Source of the DNA: Cricetomys ansorgei
Lineage: Eukaryota > Chordata > Mammalia > Rodentia > Nesomyidae
Assembly (NCBI GenBank): GCA_026225945.1
Contig: JAMJFZ010001133.1
Coordinates: 13,870,001 to 13,934,000, forward strand
DNA: 64,000 nucleotides
Direction: 5' to 3'
Position numbers and translations under genes: made by a program. The notes beneath the pieces are model-generated. The model saw nothing but the letters and a program-made list of their open reading frames with translations, was not told the DNA's origin and did not search any database. Below are positions 48,532 through 60,776 of this stretch, piece by piece (the first letter of the stretch is position 1; each line of letters opens with the position of its first letter).

Positions 48532-49497
48532 TGCCAGGTGTGGGGCACCTCCTTACTAGATATTAGTTAGAGAGACCCTGGAAGCCCCTAAAACAATGCT
48601 TCTGCCATTCCTCTTTGTTGTAACCAGAACGATATGATAAGACCCTTGATTGTATGCTATAGAGAAATTGAGCTTAAACTGAGCTAGAAGCCTCCTCCAG
48701 TTAGCTTTCAAGGAGCTGGAAGGTGCTATACAAGGCTGCTGGGGAAGAATCTTACAAGTTACAATGCCAACCTCATCCATTGTGAGGCCTGCTCATTTGG
48801 GCAACAGTGGCACAATTGTTAAGTGGATAAGATGCTGCTCTGATTGTGTTTAATACCTTCTCCACAAGAAGCAATCCATACCTGATACTGTAAATCTTCC
48901 CAAAAGTCAATAGTGAGGGTGTCATAGAAGCTAGTGAGGTGCTTAACTCTGTTATTTAACTAGGGTGTGTCAAACCGTCTTCTAAAGGTATGTTTATACT
49001 CAAACACATCCCATTCCAGCCTTAATCGGACAAATCTCTCTTTCCAGTACACTGCTAGGAGGCAGACACTTACGGCTGAACAATGTGCTGAGAATAAGTG
49101 AGAGTTGAGTGCTCAGCCCTATACCGTTCCCCCCGAGACTAGGGAGACACTGTGGAAAAGGGCGTAGAGAGATGGTAAGAGCCAGAAGAAAGGGAGAAGG
49201 ATTGCAAAATGCCACACAACCATTGCAGTCATAAACTCTCAGAAACAACCAATGACTGCATCATGTCTGTCCATGAATGGGCCCATCAACAGTCAGGACA
49301 GAGGAGAGACTCAAGGAGCCCTACCCTTCACTGCTGAACCATTTTTTATGGGTTTAACAGAAGGGGGATAATTTCTTTCAGTTATGTACCCACTGATGAC
49401 CACTCCACCAGGCTGCAATGAATGTTCCCAATACGCCAGTCACACAGATGGCCCTGGTTAAACTAAATGGGTCGTACAATAACGACAACAACAACAG
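48532..49497 (+). repeat. Repeat-like stretch, unclassified
   Basis: About 960 bp ending in ACAATAACGACAACAACAAC, a tail of the kind left by retroposition or LTR fragments. Composition differs slightly from flanking sequence. I cannot assign a family. Confidence 0.3.
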
Positions 49498-49638
49498 ATC
49501 TTCTCTAAGACTAGATGTAGTAGATACTTTTAATATGATCAAGCAAATCTGTAATATAAAATGTCATGAATACCGATTTATTTTTAAAAAATCAAAGTTC
49601 AGAGTTCCATGACTATAAATGATAAATAAACTATTTAC

Positions 49639-49758
49639 CTTGACATCGGAGGTGTCTCTCTGACTGGTTCTCCAAGACCTTGCAATGGATGAGAAGGTTC
49701 GGTCTGGATGGTCAAACTTCCCATCATTTGCATTGAGGAAGAAAGTTGTGAATGGCTC
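49639..49758 (-). CDS. Nbea: Nbea exon b: BEACH domain
   Basis: This exon has 120 bp (40 codons) and is phase 0 at both ends. The acceptor is TTTGCTCAG before GAG and the donor is GTAAATAG after AAG. It starts [20 protein letters not shown] and ends SQRDTSDVK. The run [12 protein letters not shown] is the conserved BEACH segment that defines the family (FD.ADR.F in many members). It joins exon a without loss of frame (WLVRI/EPFTT) and exon c (TSDVK/ELIPEF). [11 protein letters not shown] distinguishes NBEA from LRBA, which I recall as NLQGGKFDHAD. Nothing suggests damage: no stop, no frameshift, and consensus splice signals at both ends. Confidence 0.98.
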
Positions 49759-49827
49759 CTGAGCAAAGAAAAGAATCACACATAGGATCATTTAAAACAC
49801 AGCTATAGTAATTTCTTTGTAAAAAAC

Positions 49828-49849
49828 AAACAAACAAACAAACAAAAAA
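49828..49849. repeat. (CAAA)n run
   Basis: Five CAAA units within 70 bp of the exon b acceptor side of the intron-exon boundary. Confidence 0.85.
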
Positions 49850-52257
49850 CTATTTCTGAGGTACCCCATAGGCAGAAGAAACACAGAGCCCTGGGGTAGA
49901 GGCCCACACTAAAGTATCAGGCAAAGTGGGTCTGGACGGACTATGTCATTACAGCCTGTTGCTCCACAGCCTGGCATGTCCTCTGGTCTCATGGGAACGT
50001 ATTTTCATCTGCAAAGTGATGAGTTACCCTATGATCTCTCAGTAAATGATTCTTACAGCATTTATAAGGGAGATTTTCTTTCTTTCTGGTAGTTGAGCCT
50101 ATACACACTAATACTGCAATAAGACAAGCTACTCTGACCTTGTCTAGTGCAGTGGGGAATTAGTTTGGTAATGTCCATCTTGGAGTAGCTTAAAAGGGCC
50201 ACTCATGAACAAGTTACACATGATGGTGTGATACTCTTTTAAAAATATGATTCCTGTTCAGTTATCTTGACAGCTCCAGGGAGCTCTGGAAGAAGTCTCA
50301 ACTGCACAATATGTCTTAGTTCTCGCATTCTCTTCCGCTTGGGCTGAGTTTTAGCATGCTACTTTAGCTTGTGGGCTTTTGTATATAACATTCCTTCTGC
50401 CAGATGCAAACATCTTTTTCTTCACTAGACACTTGCCCCTAAACACTATTCTGGATTCACTGTGTTTCTTCTCCCTGTATAGTCTGAGCAGTCAACATCT
50501 CCTTAGATTATGAACATTGTTCATACAGCTACTCAGACTGCATTCCCTCTGTGGAAGGGTCCCTGTCTATTTCATTCTCTATTTCATCTCCAATATTCAG
50601 CTCAACTCCTGGTGCATGCAGATTCCTTACTACCTAACCTGTTGAATAAGGAATTAGATACGGTGAACGCCAGTCTAGTACTCTGTGTCTGTTGCCTTTG
50701 GATTGCACCATTTGCGCTGTCTATCAATCAGGACGTCTCCTGTAGCAGGAGCCCTTGGGATAATGCCATTGCAACACCTGGGCATCTATCGTACTTTAAG
50801 GCCTGCTCTGCAGTGGGAGCCATCACCTTTGGCATCATTAAATTTGCCTCCAAAAAGGGTAAACAATATTCATTCTCACTAAGGATTCCTTAGCTACTTA
50901 CAAGTAGAACAAAGGCAAATGTGTATTTTCTTTGCCATATTTAACCCTTTTCTATGAAGCTGATGATGGGGAAGAGTAATGACAAAATCATTCCCAAGTG
51001 TGATGATGCTAAGAATTCTGTGGGGCATTTTCCTAATTATTTGTCTCTTTTCATTAATACGAATCTCTGCTCATTTCTTAATGTATTAGATATTTTCCTT
51101 GCCCCTTTATATTCCTTTCCTTGCTCTAATCTTAGATGGTGGCCACTGAGTGACAATCAGAAATATCTACCTCTTTCAGTATCTTCTTGAAATTTAGTGT
51201 GAATAGATGTCAACAATTTTCTAAATTTGTAATGTATTGTCTTCAATTTTGAATGACAGAAAAGTGAGATGGAAGAGACAAGATCATGAATGATATAACA
51301 AAATACAATAAAAGAGGGGATTAATTATTTTACTTAAAATCAAATATACAGCCTGGAAGTCCACTTTATTAAGATTTTAAGTTATGTGAGAGACAAATGG
51401 ATGTCACAGCAATTAGGAACAAAACCTGTCTGAGGAGGTGTCGCTAACTGTTTAACTTTCTTTAAAGATTTTTAGTTTACTAATAAAAGTCAGATAATAA
51501 ATGTGGAATATATGAATATTAAGTTAATCAAAGTGGACTTTGTGCCTTTGTTATTTCATCTCTGTAAACTGACACTGACAATAATCTTTGGGGTAATTAT
51601 GGGAATCAGATAAGATTAAATGAAATAACAAAGAGAAAGTTTGATATATCTAACCTGACACAAAATTATAAAGCAACCACCAGCTATGTGCATCCAGACT
51701 ACCAGTTCACTAGATTCCTGCAAGGGCACTGACCACATTCCCTGCATCTTGTAACCACTACAGACCAGTTAATTCCATCCTAGAAATACAGATGTTCTTT
51801 CCACTCCATTTAAAAACCAAACCAAAGCCCAATTGTGTGCAAAGAAAAGATGCAGATCTGAAATGATGTGGAAGCAGGTTGATAGTAAGACCTTCCTGTT
51901 GCTAGGTCCTGCTGTCTGTTTGGGCTGGTACCCCTCTCTCTGTCTCCTCAGCAAGGGTGTGCCTCCCTTCTGCATCCAAACAAGTTCAAGGTCACATTTT
52001 CTACTGTACTTTGAGACTTAAGACATATTTTTCTCCTTTTCCTTTTGAAAGAATTCAAAAGTAACTCTAGAATCAGTCACCATTTTCTATTAATTAACCC
52101 ATGCACCTTCTATGTGCTACACTTCTGATTAAATATCACTTGTCTTCCTCTAGGTGAATATGCACTGCCCTTAAGAAATAACCACACTGAAAAGTTTTAT
52201 TCAGGTTGGCTTAACAATGATGCTTGTGAAAGTACTGCTACTATTTTTACTAGAAAT

Positions 52258-52410
52258 ATATTTTTTTTAAGACAGGGTTTCTCTGTTGTAACTCTGGTTG
52301 TCCTGGAACTCACTCTGTAGACCAAGCTGGTCTCAAATTCACAGAGATCCACCTGCTTCTGCCTCTCAACTGCTGGTACTAAAGGTGTGTGTGTTACCAC
52401 TGCCTAGCCA
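52258..52410 (-). mobile_element. B1 SINE, reversed
   Basis: AAGACAGGGTTTCTCTGTTG, CTCTGGTTGTCCTGGAACTC, GTAGACCAAGCTGGTCTCAA, and the reversed head TACCACTGCCTAGCC. Confidence 0.92.
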
Positions 52411-54926
52411 GAAACAGGGATTTTTAATGACACATTACAGTTGAGTTTCTAAGGTAAGCTTTCTAAATAATCTGTAATTATAAATAATGTTCTAAATTAT
52501 AAACAACACATGTAGAAATTAAAATTTTGTTAAGAATTATTGTTAATAAATGTTTGAAGAACGACCTTAGCACAGAAAGGCTGAAAACACTGAGTTGATT
52601 GGGGAAACTTGCCACTGAGGTTGTTGATCAGTACGTATCATGTAATTACTCTGGGTGGTGACTCAAGTCCCAGAAGGATGGAAGCCCAAGCACAATGTGT
52701 CTTGTGTATTAGTAATCTTGAGAAATCCCACTTAGAATGAGGGTTTATTCAGCATTTGTCTGGTGTCCAACAATGAAACAGTATTTCTAGAGCTTGGCAA
52801 GTAAGACAAGTGATTTCACTAGTAGTTTGCCTAAAAGAATATTCTTAATTTAAAGTAATGCAGTATTAGCTAATTAGCATTTTTATGCAATTATCCTCAG
52901 TGTCCTACTAAATATATTGACCCATAATGAATTTAATAGCTTTAGGTCTAAGGCTTGAAAGATAGAAGACAGATAGTTATTCTAAAATATATTTTATGAA
53001 CAGATTCTTTGTGACACAGATTGTAATGCTTTTTTCTTATAAATTCCTTAGTGTAAGAGCGAAGAAAGCAAAGTTCCTGGGTCACTAGTTGAAGGCTCTC
53101 TAAGCTGTGAGACCACAATACTCCAGTGCTCTGTCTCTGACAGCTTGCCATGACGAATTTGAGCTAAGAGTCTTCATAAAAGCAACTCTATATATCTATG
53201 TTGCCTGCTACAGCAGTCAATAGATGGTTGATTATGCTAGAAATGTAACATATTCTTTGGATTCCAGAAGGAGTGCAGAAATGTTAAACATTGCATATGT
53301 AATTTTTTTATTGGTTACAAGATGAAAAGGTAACATTTTGGGTATAGCAGGATTTAAAGTTATGGAACTAACTCCAAGTGTTCCTTTTCCTTTTCCACAA
53401 GGGCACCAGAAGCTGAGAAACAGTCTGGGGTTTGTGGTGAGGCAGCACTGCTTTGTGTGCAGCAGACGTGGAAGATCACTGGCCCTTGCAGAGTATCAGC
53501 CCCATGTTCCACCCACTGGAATAGCAAGTCAGTCAGGGGATTGCTTGTGCTCTGCGACTGCAGAAAGGATTTAGCTTACTTGGAAGAGAAAAATATTAAA
53601 TGAACCAGGTGGCTGAGAACAAGTATTCTTCTTTTAATGCGTTTTGCCAATCTGTCTCCAGATATGACTAATTGGCACTCGCAGAAAACACGTAACACCA
53701 TTGTCCCTATTTCAAAATGCAATCAAACATTACTCTTATTTAAATCTCAAGACAACCTAATTGATACATCTATTGGTGTTGTTTTCACACACAGCTCTGG
53801 ACTTTTTCCCATCTCCCAAAGACCTGAGACCATCCCTCCCCTTCTCTGTGGTGGCTCACCAAGGCTATGGCTCTTCACTGACTCTTGAGAGTGAAAACTT
53901 TTGCCTTCCATGCTTTCTAGACACATGCCTATGTTAGGGTCTCATGCGAACTGTTGGTGGACCACTTCAATAGGCTGTGTGGCTTTTGGGGGGGCGGGGG
54001 GGCAGTTCTTTGCCTGTTTAGGCGCAGACACATTTTTTCCGTGGCTCCCACAGCAATCAGTGAAATTTATGCTTCCTATACTGACTCTTTTTTTCTCGCA
54101 GTTCATTCACAGTTAGGAGATTATTCCCCGCCAGTGGTGGTAATGACTGAGAATGTAATCCTAGGGCGTCATCACTGGTGATCAGAGAACTGAATTCATC
54201 GATCTTTTTGCTTTCTTCTCTGTTTTCCTATTTGTGAGTACAAACCAATTCAGACCACATTTTATGTATGTGGCAATCAGAAATCAATCAGCTCCCCTAA
54301 ATCTTGACTGGTCAGTTCTGTAGTCTGCTCAGTTTTGTGGCTGGAGCTACCGGATGGATTCCATGAACTCTGTGTGGGAACTCAGAGGGGTCCTCTTTGC
54401 CTTAATGTGCAGTGCTGTCTTCCCGTGGAGAGCACTGATACCACCAACTGAAAAAGCACAGCTCTGACTGGTCCACATAACCAGGCGTGGCCACAAGTGT
54501 GATGCTCTCAAAATTACAACCAGATCTCATTGTTCTAGGATCTAAAATATGATTAAGATTTTTCTTAACTTCATACAATCAGCTGAATCTTGGAAAGATG
54601 AGACTAATTTAAAAACATTGGTCTAAAAAAGAGATTACAGCTTCATATCTTATTACAGTTTCGTATCTTTACCTCTGGCTTATAAGTACAAAGTTGGTTT
54701 CTTAAAGTAAGACTTGAGTTTGTTTCATCTGACCTAAAACTAAAGACGTACACCAGAGGGTCCTTTATGATTGACTTGTGGGGTTGAGGGGGCAGGGTTG
54801 GTAACAGAATGTCTGCTCAGTGTGTGCTAATTCCCATATATTCCCATAAAATAAGTACATGAATTTAAGTAGCTGGCTTTCTAACCCAATTCCACAAAGA
54901 AGACCATACATTAAAAAAATCGAAGC

Positions 54927-55045
54927 CTACTGTGGTTGGCACATCTGTAATCCTAGCATTTGGGAGATTGCACAGAAAGGTCACAGACTCAAAGCTTCCC
55001 TGGGTTACATGGCATCCATTTTCTGCTCACTGGTCTCTAGTCAGT
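54927..55045 (+). mobile_element. B1/RSINE-like fragment
   Basis: GGTTGGCACATCTGTAATCC, TAGCATTTGGGAG and CTTCCCTGGGTTACATGG resemble a degraded B1-type monomer. It is within 100 bp of exon a. Confidence 0.45.
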
Positions 55046-55137
55046 AAAATGAACACCAAATGTACTCGATTTTCATTTCCTTTACTTACACTGCAAATTC
55101 TGGAGGTAGAGACAGCTTAGTTAAGGATGGTACTTAC

Positions 55138-55278
55138 GATCCGAACAAGCCATGAGAGAGCAGAGGTTGCTGTTGAGTAGTGTGTATTATAGTGGTAGGG
55201 TGGGCTCTGATCGTCTTCCCAGGTCTCATAACGCTCTGCATAAAACACTGCTCTCTTTGGGTTCAAAGCACCAATTGG
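55138..55278 (-). CDS. Nbea: Nbea exon a: BEACH domain, central part
   Basis: This exon has 141 bp (47 codons) and is phase 0 at both ends. The acceptor reads TTTTTACAG before codon CCA and the donor is GTAAGTA after ATC. It starts [20 protein letters not shown] and ends in SALSWLVRI. The motif [10 protein letters not shown] is a core BEACH-domain signature; LRBA has different residues here (HYGTHYSTAS). The BEACH domain packs against a preceding PH-like domain, which must be encoded to the right of the window. Residue A in TSALSW differs from the T I remember for human NBEA, a conservative change that needs an alignment to confirm. The following exon completes the next segment in frame. Repeat-type sequence is absent from the exon, and the reading frame has no stop across the whole exon. 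Confidence 0.98.
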
Positions 55279-55622
55279 CTGTAAAAAGATAAAAGGAAAT
55301 GTTCTGTTCCACACAGCAACAGTTAACACCCTAGAGGTCCACGTAATTCAGCACTAATGTGGCTCTATGTGGCATTTTCAACTCGTGGATTTCAATACTA
55401 ATTACTAATCAGTGTGCGCGCTGAAAATACAACAGGCCATGCACATGTACAAAGTCCCCAGACGCGGCTGTAATTTTAGAAAATTAGATTCCCAAGGTGA
55501 TTCAGGATTTTTCATTTAAGTTTTTCATATTTTTAAATCATATTCTTGCACAACTCCCAACCCTTCCCAGATCCTTCCCATCTCCCTACCCAGTCAAGTT
55601 TATGTTCTTGCTCTCTATCTCT

Positions 55623-55737
55623 CAAAAAAACAAAAACAAAAACAAAAACAAAAACAAAACAAAAAATGAAAACCAAAAGAAACCCGCAAACAAAAAACCA
55701 ATAAGACAAAAAAAAAAAAAAACAAAAAACCCAAAAC
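55623..55737. repeat. (AAAAC)n-type run
   Basis: CAAAAA repeats interrupted by GAAAACC and an A15 run over about 115 bp. Confidence 0.9.
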
Positions 55738-57926
55738 AAATGAACTGAAAGTGATTGGGTTTTAACTGTTCAGGTCAAATTCGCATTTTCACGGCTCCTG
55801 TTCACGTTCCCTGGCTCCTTAGCATACATGATGGTCTCTTTTTGGACCCGACACTCAGGAGTGCAAACAGCAAACTGCCTTAGTTTAATCTTCTGTCTGG
55901 CTTTGGTGTCTTCATAAATGGAGTCCACTCTTATCAACCAGAGACAAGTTACTGTTTCCAGTTGCATACTGTACAAATAAGTATTTACATGGAAAATGAA
56001 AGTATTAAGGATATCAGTCTTTACCCCCAAATTTAATATTACTACTTAAGTATGAATTCCCCCAAAGGCTTAATCTTAACAGGAGAAGTCACAGAAAATT
56101 AGTGTTTCAATGGGACATATAATGTTACACAAGAGAGAAAATTTCATTTATAAATTGCTGTGAGCCTTTTCTTCTGGTCCCAGAAGACTAATTTAAACAA
56201 CACAATAAAGTCAGCAGTTCTGGTTGCTAGACTTTCCATAATTAGCTCTTATTTGTAAGGGTGCTTAGCTTGAATATTGAAATTATTTGTAAAGTATGTT
56301 CCTTTTATGTTAGCCTTTATTATGACTTAAACAAGATTAAACAACTTATTTATTTTTTTAAAGCTGTGTTTCTTGGGTACAAGTGTGTTAATATTTTAAA
56401 GTTTCAAAATCACTGGTCTTCATTTTTGTGAATCCTAGGATGAAAGTATAAAACTTCTGCTTAAATATCTCAAATTTGAACCTAACACTGTGCTAAATTT
56501 CACCAGGTACCTATAAAATCTTTTTATACAGTAAAAAAGGAAGGCAATTTTGTCAAACATTATGTAAAATTCCAAGTATTTAAAACAAATGTAACTTTTT
56601 ATGTTTGGTGAGAGGGCAAGTACTACCAAGTGGAACAAACGGAAGTTGTGTAGTGAACTGGATCTAGACTCTTCTACTGAGTAGGCGTCAGAGCAGTGTG
56701 GTGCGTTGTCTTGAATGTGCTGGTGGACCTTTCAGCAGCAGAGCAGTTGCCCCTACAGGAGGGCGCTGTGCTCTCCAAGACCTCACAGAGCATCATGGAG
56801 GAAGAAAATGGCCAATCCTCTAATCTTTTCCAGCTTTTCCCTCCCCTACTCAAAAGAAGAGAAAATAAATATTTACATTTTCTATTTTGCTCAAGTTTCA
56901 CTGAAGTTTCTCTTTCGGAGTGTTTGCAGAATCAATCACATTGTATGAAACAGCTGCACTGTATTAAAGTCTGCAAACCTCTCCTTTACTACTTAAAATA
57001 GATTTCTGATTTGGAATTTTTGTCTAATGCAGTTACAAGTAAATTTTCTGAAATCAAATGTAAACAATTTCACTTATACTTACCACTTTAAAAATCATTT
57101 TGTTTCTAGTAGTCAAGAAACAAACTTTTTAATGGAAAAAAAATCTCTCTATTTTTTGGGGAGATTCAAAATCTGTTATAGATGGCACTCTTCCTTAATT
57201 CAATGCAAAGTGGTATCAGATTGCTCATACTCATGTCAACATCTGTCTTCCTCTCTATTGGTTAAGGTTGTAAATCTGACATCTTTTTAAAACTTGAGTA
57301 TTGCAGTGTGAGAGGTCTAACATGTAGTTGGCAATCTTTCTCCATCATAGCCACTGTCTCAGGAGCTAATCTCCTTTCCATCAGCAGCGGCATTTAGATA
57401 CAGCCATTGCTGGGCTTTCCACTAAAGAGTTTAAAACCTGATATTAGATCTACTGCTGTTTTATGCTGCAAGTGAACACTGACACATGACATAAAAATCA
57501 GGTACAAAGAGCAAGCAGAAATGAAAAATGTGATTTCTAGACATATAAAACCCTGTTGTTTTTAGAAGGGCTAGTAAGCTTACATAACTTGCTAAAATGC
57601 TATTGACATCTCAAGAGAACGAACTGACATGTGTCCAAACATTCATGTTCTTGGTAAAATTGGGCAGGGATTGTTTATGTAGCAACAAAACACTGTTGGA
57701 TCTACTTAAGAAATGATGCTTGGTCCTCCACTTCTATCCTTTATCATCCATCCCTAAAGATCCAGGAGAGGAATCTACCTCAGATCAGAGTGCCACAAAC
57801 AAACAAACAACAACAACAACAAAAAAAAACAATACTTTTTTTTTCTTGAACAAGTTTGTGATTTTATTCTGTGGGGAAGAAAAATCCTGATAGATGCAAG
57901 CACAGATTTACATTATTCAGGGCATA

Positions 57927-58027
57927 TATCTATCCATCTTTTATCTATCTATGCATTGTCTGTCTATCTTCCATTCATCTATCTATCGATCTATCTCTCT
58001 ATCATCTATCATCTATCTATCTATCTC

Positions 58028-58078
<51 letters not shown>

Positions 58079-58407
58079 ATCTATCTATCTATCATCTATC
58101 TATCGATCTATCTCTCTATCATCTATCATCTATCTATCTATCTATCATCTATCTATCTATCATCTATCTATCGATCTATCTATCTATCTATATCTATCTA
58201 TCTATCTATCTATCTATCATCTATCTATCATCTATCTATCTATCTATCATCTATCTATCATCTATCTATCTATCATCTATCTATCATCTATCTACCTATC
58301 ATCTATCTATCATCTATCTACCTATCATCTATCTATCTATCTATCATCTATCTATCTATATCTATCTATCTATCATCTATCTATCATCTATCTATCATCT
58401 ATCTATC

Positions 58408-58458
<51 letters not shown>

Positions 58459-58496
58459 ATCTATCTATCTATCATCTATCTATCTATCATCTACCT
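57927..58496. repeat. (TATC)n/(TCATC)n microsatellite, about 570 bp
   Basis: Tetranucleotide TATC (GATA on the other strand) is interrupted by CATC, CTCT and GATC variants. A 51-bp block that includes the first ATCGAT, starting at 57976, recurs exactly at 58093. All three frames on the plus strand are open for about 200 codons (SIYL-type); these are not genes. Confidence 0.98.
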
Positions 58497-59304
58497 GATG
58501 CAAACACACAATAGAATAATCTCTTCTTAGACTGCACTTTGATGCATTGGGTAAGAATTCTTTTGATATATAGTTGAGTGCTTTTTCCATTTTTTTCTAT
58601 TTCTGTTTCTTCGGCCTTGATCTATCAATATTTTCAACCTTACAAACTCCTAAGTTATATCAAGTCATTCTTAGGAATAAGTATCTATAAGGTAAAGAAA
58701 AATGACTAATAAAAATTCTAAATGAAAAAACTACTGGGTAAATATTGTATAATAAACTAGAGCATTGAGAGAAAACTCTGGATACAAATGTCAGCTAATT
58801 CGAATAAATAATAAATGTCAACTCACTTAAAGAATGATCAATTTCACCAAAGTAGATTTCAATTTTTAAGAATTAAGAAGGCTTTCAAGGAGAAATGAGG
58901 TCCATTACAACAACTTCAGTACTGTATTCCAGTATATCACTAAAACCTGGAAATGTCATGTCATTGCTCACAGTATTGACAGTCCATCTCTATCACTTAA
59001 AATGTTGCTGTGGCCACTATCTGCCACTATGACAGCTAAGGACACCATATGTTTACACAAGATACTGTTTTCTCATCCATTTTCTAAAGTGATTTATACA
59101 AGTATATGAAATCTGCAAGGCATCCCTTCACCTAACTTCACAAGAAGGAAACAGGCACCGGATGAAACCTCTGTCCACACCACTGTGTTGCAATTTTACT
59201 TAAGACTCTAAAATTAGGATCTTTATGTGACATTTTCTTCTTCATAACTGCCTGTTTGCTTCATTATCCACCAATGAACCTTTGAAACAGATGGAACTGG
59301 AACC

Positions 59305-59391
59305 AGCAAGGCATGATGGTACACACACAAGTAATCATAGCACATGGGAGGTAGAGGCAGGAAGTCAGGCTTTTAAGGTCAGGCCCAAACA
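59305..59391 (+). mobile_element. B1/RSINE-like SINE fragment
   Basis: AGGCATGATGGTACACACAC, TAATCATAGCACATGGGAGG, TAGAGGCAGGAAGTCAGG follow SINE order; its 3' end runs into the purine tract, which may have grown from its tail. Confidence 0.55.
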
Positions 59392-59615
59392 AGCAAGGAA
59401 GGAAGGGAGGGAGGAAGGGTGAAAGGTGGGAAGGAGGGAAGAAAGGGAAGGGAGGGGAAGAAAAAAGAAAGGAAAAGAAAGGAAGGGAAGGGAAGGGAAG
59501 GGAGGGGAAGAAAAAAGAAAGGAAAAGAAAGGAAGGGAAGGGAAGGGAAGGGAAGGGAAAAGAAAGGAAGGGAAGGGGAGGGGAGGGGAGGGGAGGGGAG
59601 GGAAGGGAAGGGAAA
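59392..59615. repeat. (GGAA)n/(GGGGA)n purine tract
   Basis: 224 bp with no pyrimidines on this strand except a few T and C near the left. A segment with AAGAAAAAAGAAAGGAAAAG occurs twice, about 60 bp apart, so the tract has grown by block duplication. Confidence 0.95.
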
Positions 59616-60205
59616 GACTAACCCTTACCCTAATCCTATGTTCTTGTGGTACAGATGAGAAAACTGAGATCTCAAACTTAGTGAGCAGCTCTCTAGTTTC
59701 AGATCCAGCTGTTGTGTTGTGTTAAAAACAGCTTGAAGCTGAGTCAATCTGTTTGGTTTCTAAGGAGAGCTTTGGGAGTTTCAACACCCTTATCGTATCA
59801 GAACTGCTAATATAGCTAAGTCATCTTTCAATGTAATAGGCAAGCTTGAAAATCTATAAAAGACACTTCCCAAATTCTTATCTATTCCAATCTTTTCAAT
59901 CATGAGCTCCATGACATCACCTTGAAACCATCTTCACGACAATGCAGGACTCACTCCTACAGACCCTCTACCTTTCACGTTCCTTTATCCGACTCATGTT
60001 TTTGGAAGGGGTTCAGAGTTCATTCTGGAAGCTTCACAGGCAGTGCCTAGTAATAGTGAAGTGAATTTGTAACTCGTTTTCCTCAGTAGACGGGCTATTA
60101 AATGAAATAGCTAATCATGTCTGAATTCTCAGCACCCAGTACAGTACCTGGCTCTTTTTAGCTGAGCTGAGCGAGAAACGCTGAATGAATAAAGACCTAC
60201 TAGAA

Positions 60206-60262
60206 CCGTGGTTCTAACCCGTGGGTAGGGAGTCAAACGAGCCTTCCACAGGGGCCACCTAG
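60206..60262. mobile_element. URR1-like hAT element, left part (split copy)
   Basis: Left terminal sequence CCGTGGTTCTAACCCGTGGG followed by GTCAAACGAGCCTTCCACAG. The left 8-bp flank is TACTAGAA (60198-60205). It stops at CCACCTAG, where the LTR begins. Confidence 0.88.
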
Positions 60263-60776
60263 TGTAAGTATTACAGCTGAGAGGGGGAAAATATCCCAGC
60301 AGTTGGGAACTAAGAAATACCACAAAGTTACACTGCAAACCTCACACAGGAAAATTTGTAGGAAAAAACACGAGGGTGGAGGAGGAGGTGGGGGGAGTGA
60401 CGGCCTCTGCTCGGGAGAGAAGCAGCAAAGAACTGATTAGGAGGCAGACTTTATATAGGGTTTCTTGGGAGGCAGAGCTTTCCAGGGTGGCCTGGAATTC
60501 GTGGGATTTTTGTGGCCCAATCTTGGGGCAAGCTCAGGGATTGGTGGGATTTTGTGGCCTGATCTCAGGCTTTTTTTTTTTTTTTTTTTTTTTTCTGTAG
60601 GGCAGGGCCTGGCCACTCTCCTGCCTCAGAGGGGCCTGTAGAATAGTCTGGGGACAGGGCTTGGGCATTGGAGATACTCAAGTGCAGGGCCTGGCCACTC
60701 TATAGCACCTCAAAAGGCTGTTAGAGCCATTTAGGGTCTGGGAGGAAGGCTTAGCACATGCCTTGAGGGTCTTACA
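60263..60776 (-). mobile_element. LTR of an endogenous retrovirus-like element (3' LTR)
   Basis: 514 bp with inverted ends TGTAAG...CTTACA. On the minus strand a polypurine tract (AACAAGGGGGTAA, 60777-60789) precedes it, which identifies it as the 3' LTR of a minus-oriented element. TATATAAA is at 60450-60457 on the minus strand. A T24 run near 60571-60594 interrupts it. The family is not assigned; the purine tract type suits an ERV2/ERVK-like element. Confidence 0.75.
60450..60457 (-). promoter_or_regulatory. TATA box of the LTR
   Basis: TATATAAA on the minus strand at the position expected for U3/R of the LTR. Activity is unknown. Confidence 0.5.

Larger units (their letters stand above)
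40222..49638 (-). other. Nbea: Nbea intron between exons b and c
   Basis: A 9.4-kb intron with an ID SINE (40432-40520), a B2 (40687-40890), a reversed ID fragment (41046-41125), B1 copies (43005-43156, 46379-46547), a CA run (44934-44993), two blocks that look non-repetitive and TAAT-rich (45390-45660, 48180-48330), and an unclassified repeat-like stretch (48532-49497). Confidence 0.9.
49759..55137 (-). other. Nbea: Nbea intron between exons a and b
   Basis: A 5.4-kb intron. It contains a (CAAA)n run (49828-49849), a reversed B1 (52258-52410), a G-run (53989-54003) and a B1-like fragment (54927-55045). The rest, including 49.9-52.2 and 52.5-54.9 kb, is unique AT-rich sequence. Confidence 0.9.

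Noticed and set aside
53989..54003. G-quadruplex signal
   Set aside because: A single G7-C-G8 run lacks four separated G-tracts; too short to claim on its own.
57927..58496. CRISPR-like array
   Set aside because: There is no repeat-spacer alternation; it is a tetranucleotide microsatellite in a mammalian intron.
57871..58530. Open frames of 180-219 codons in three plus-strand frames
   Set aside because: They are translations of the TATC microsatellite, all low complexity.
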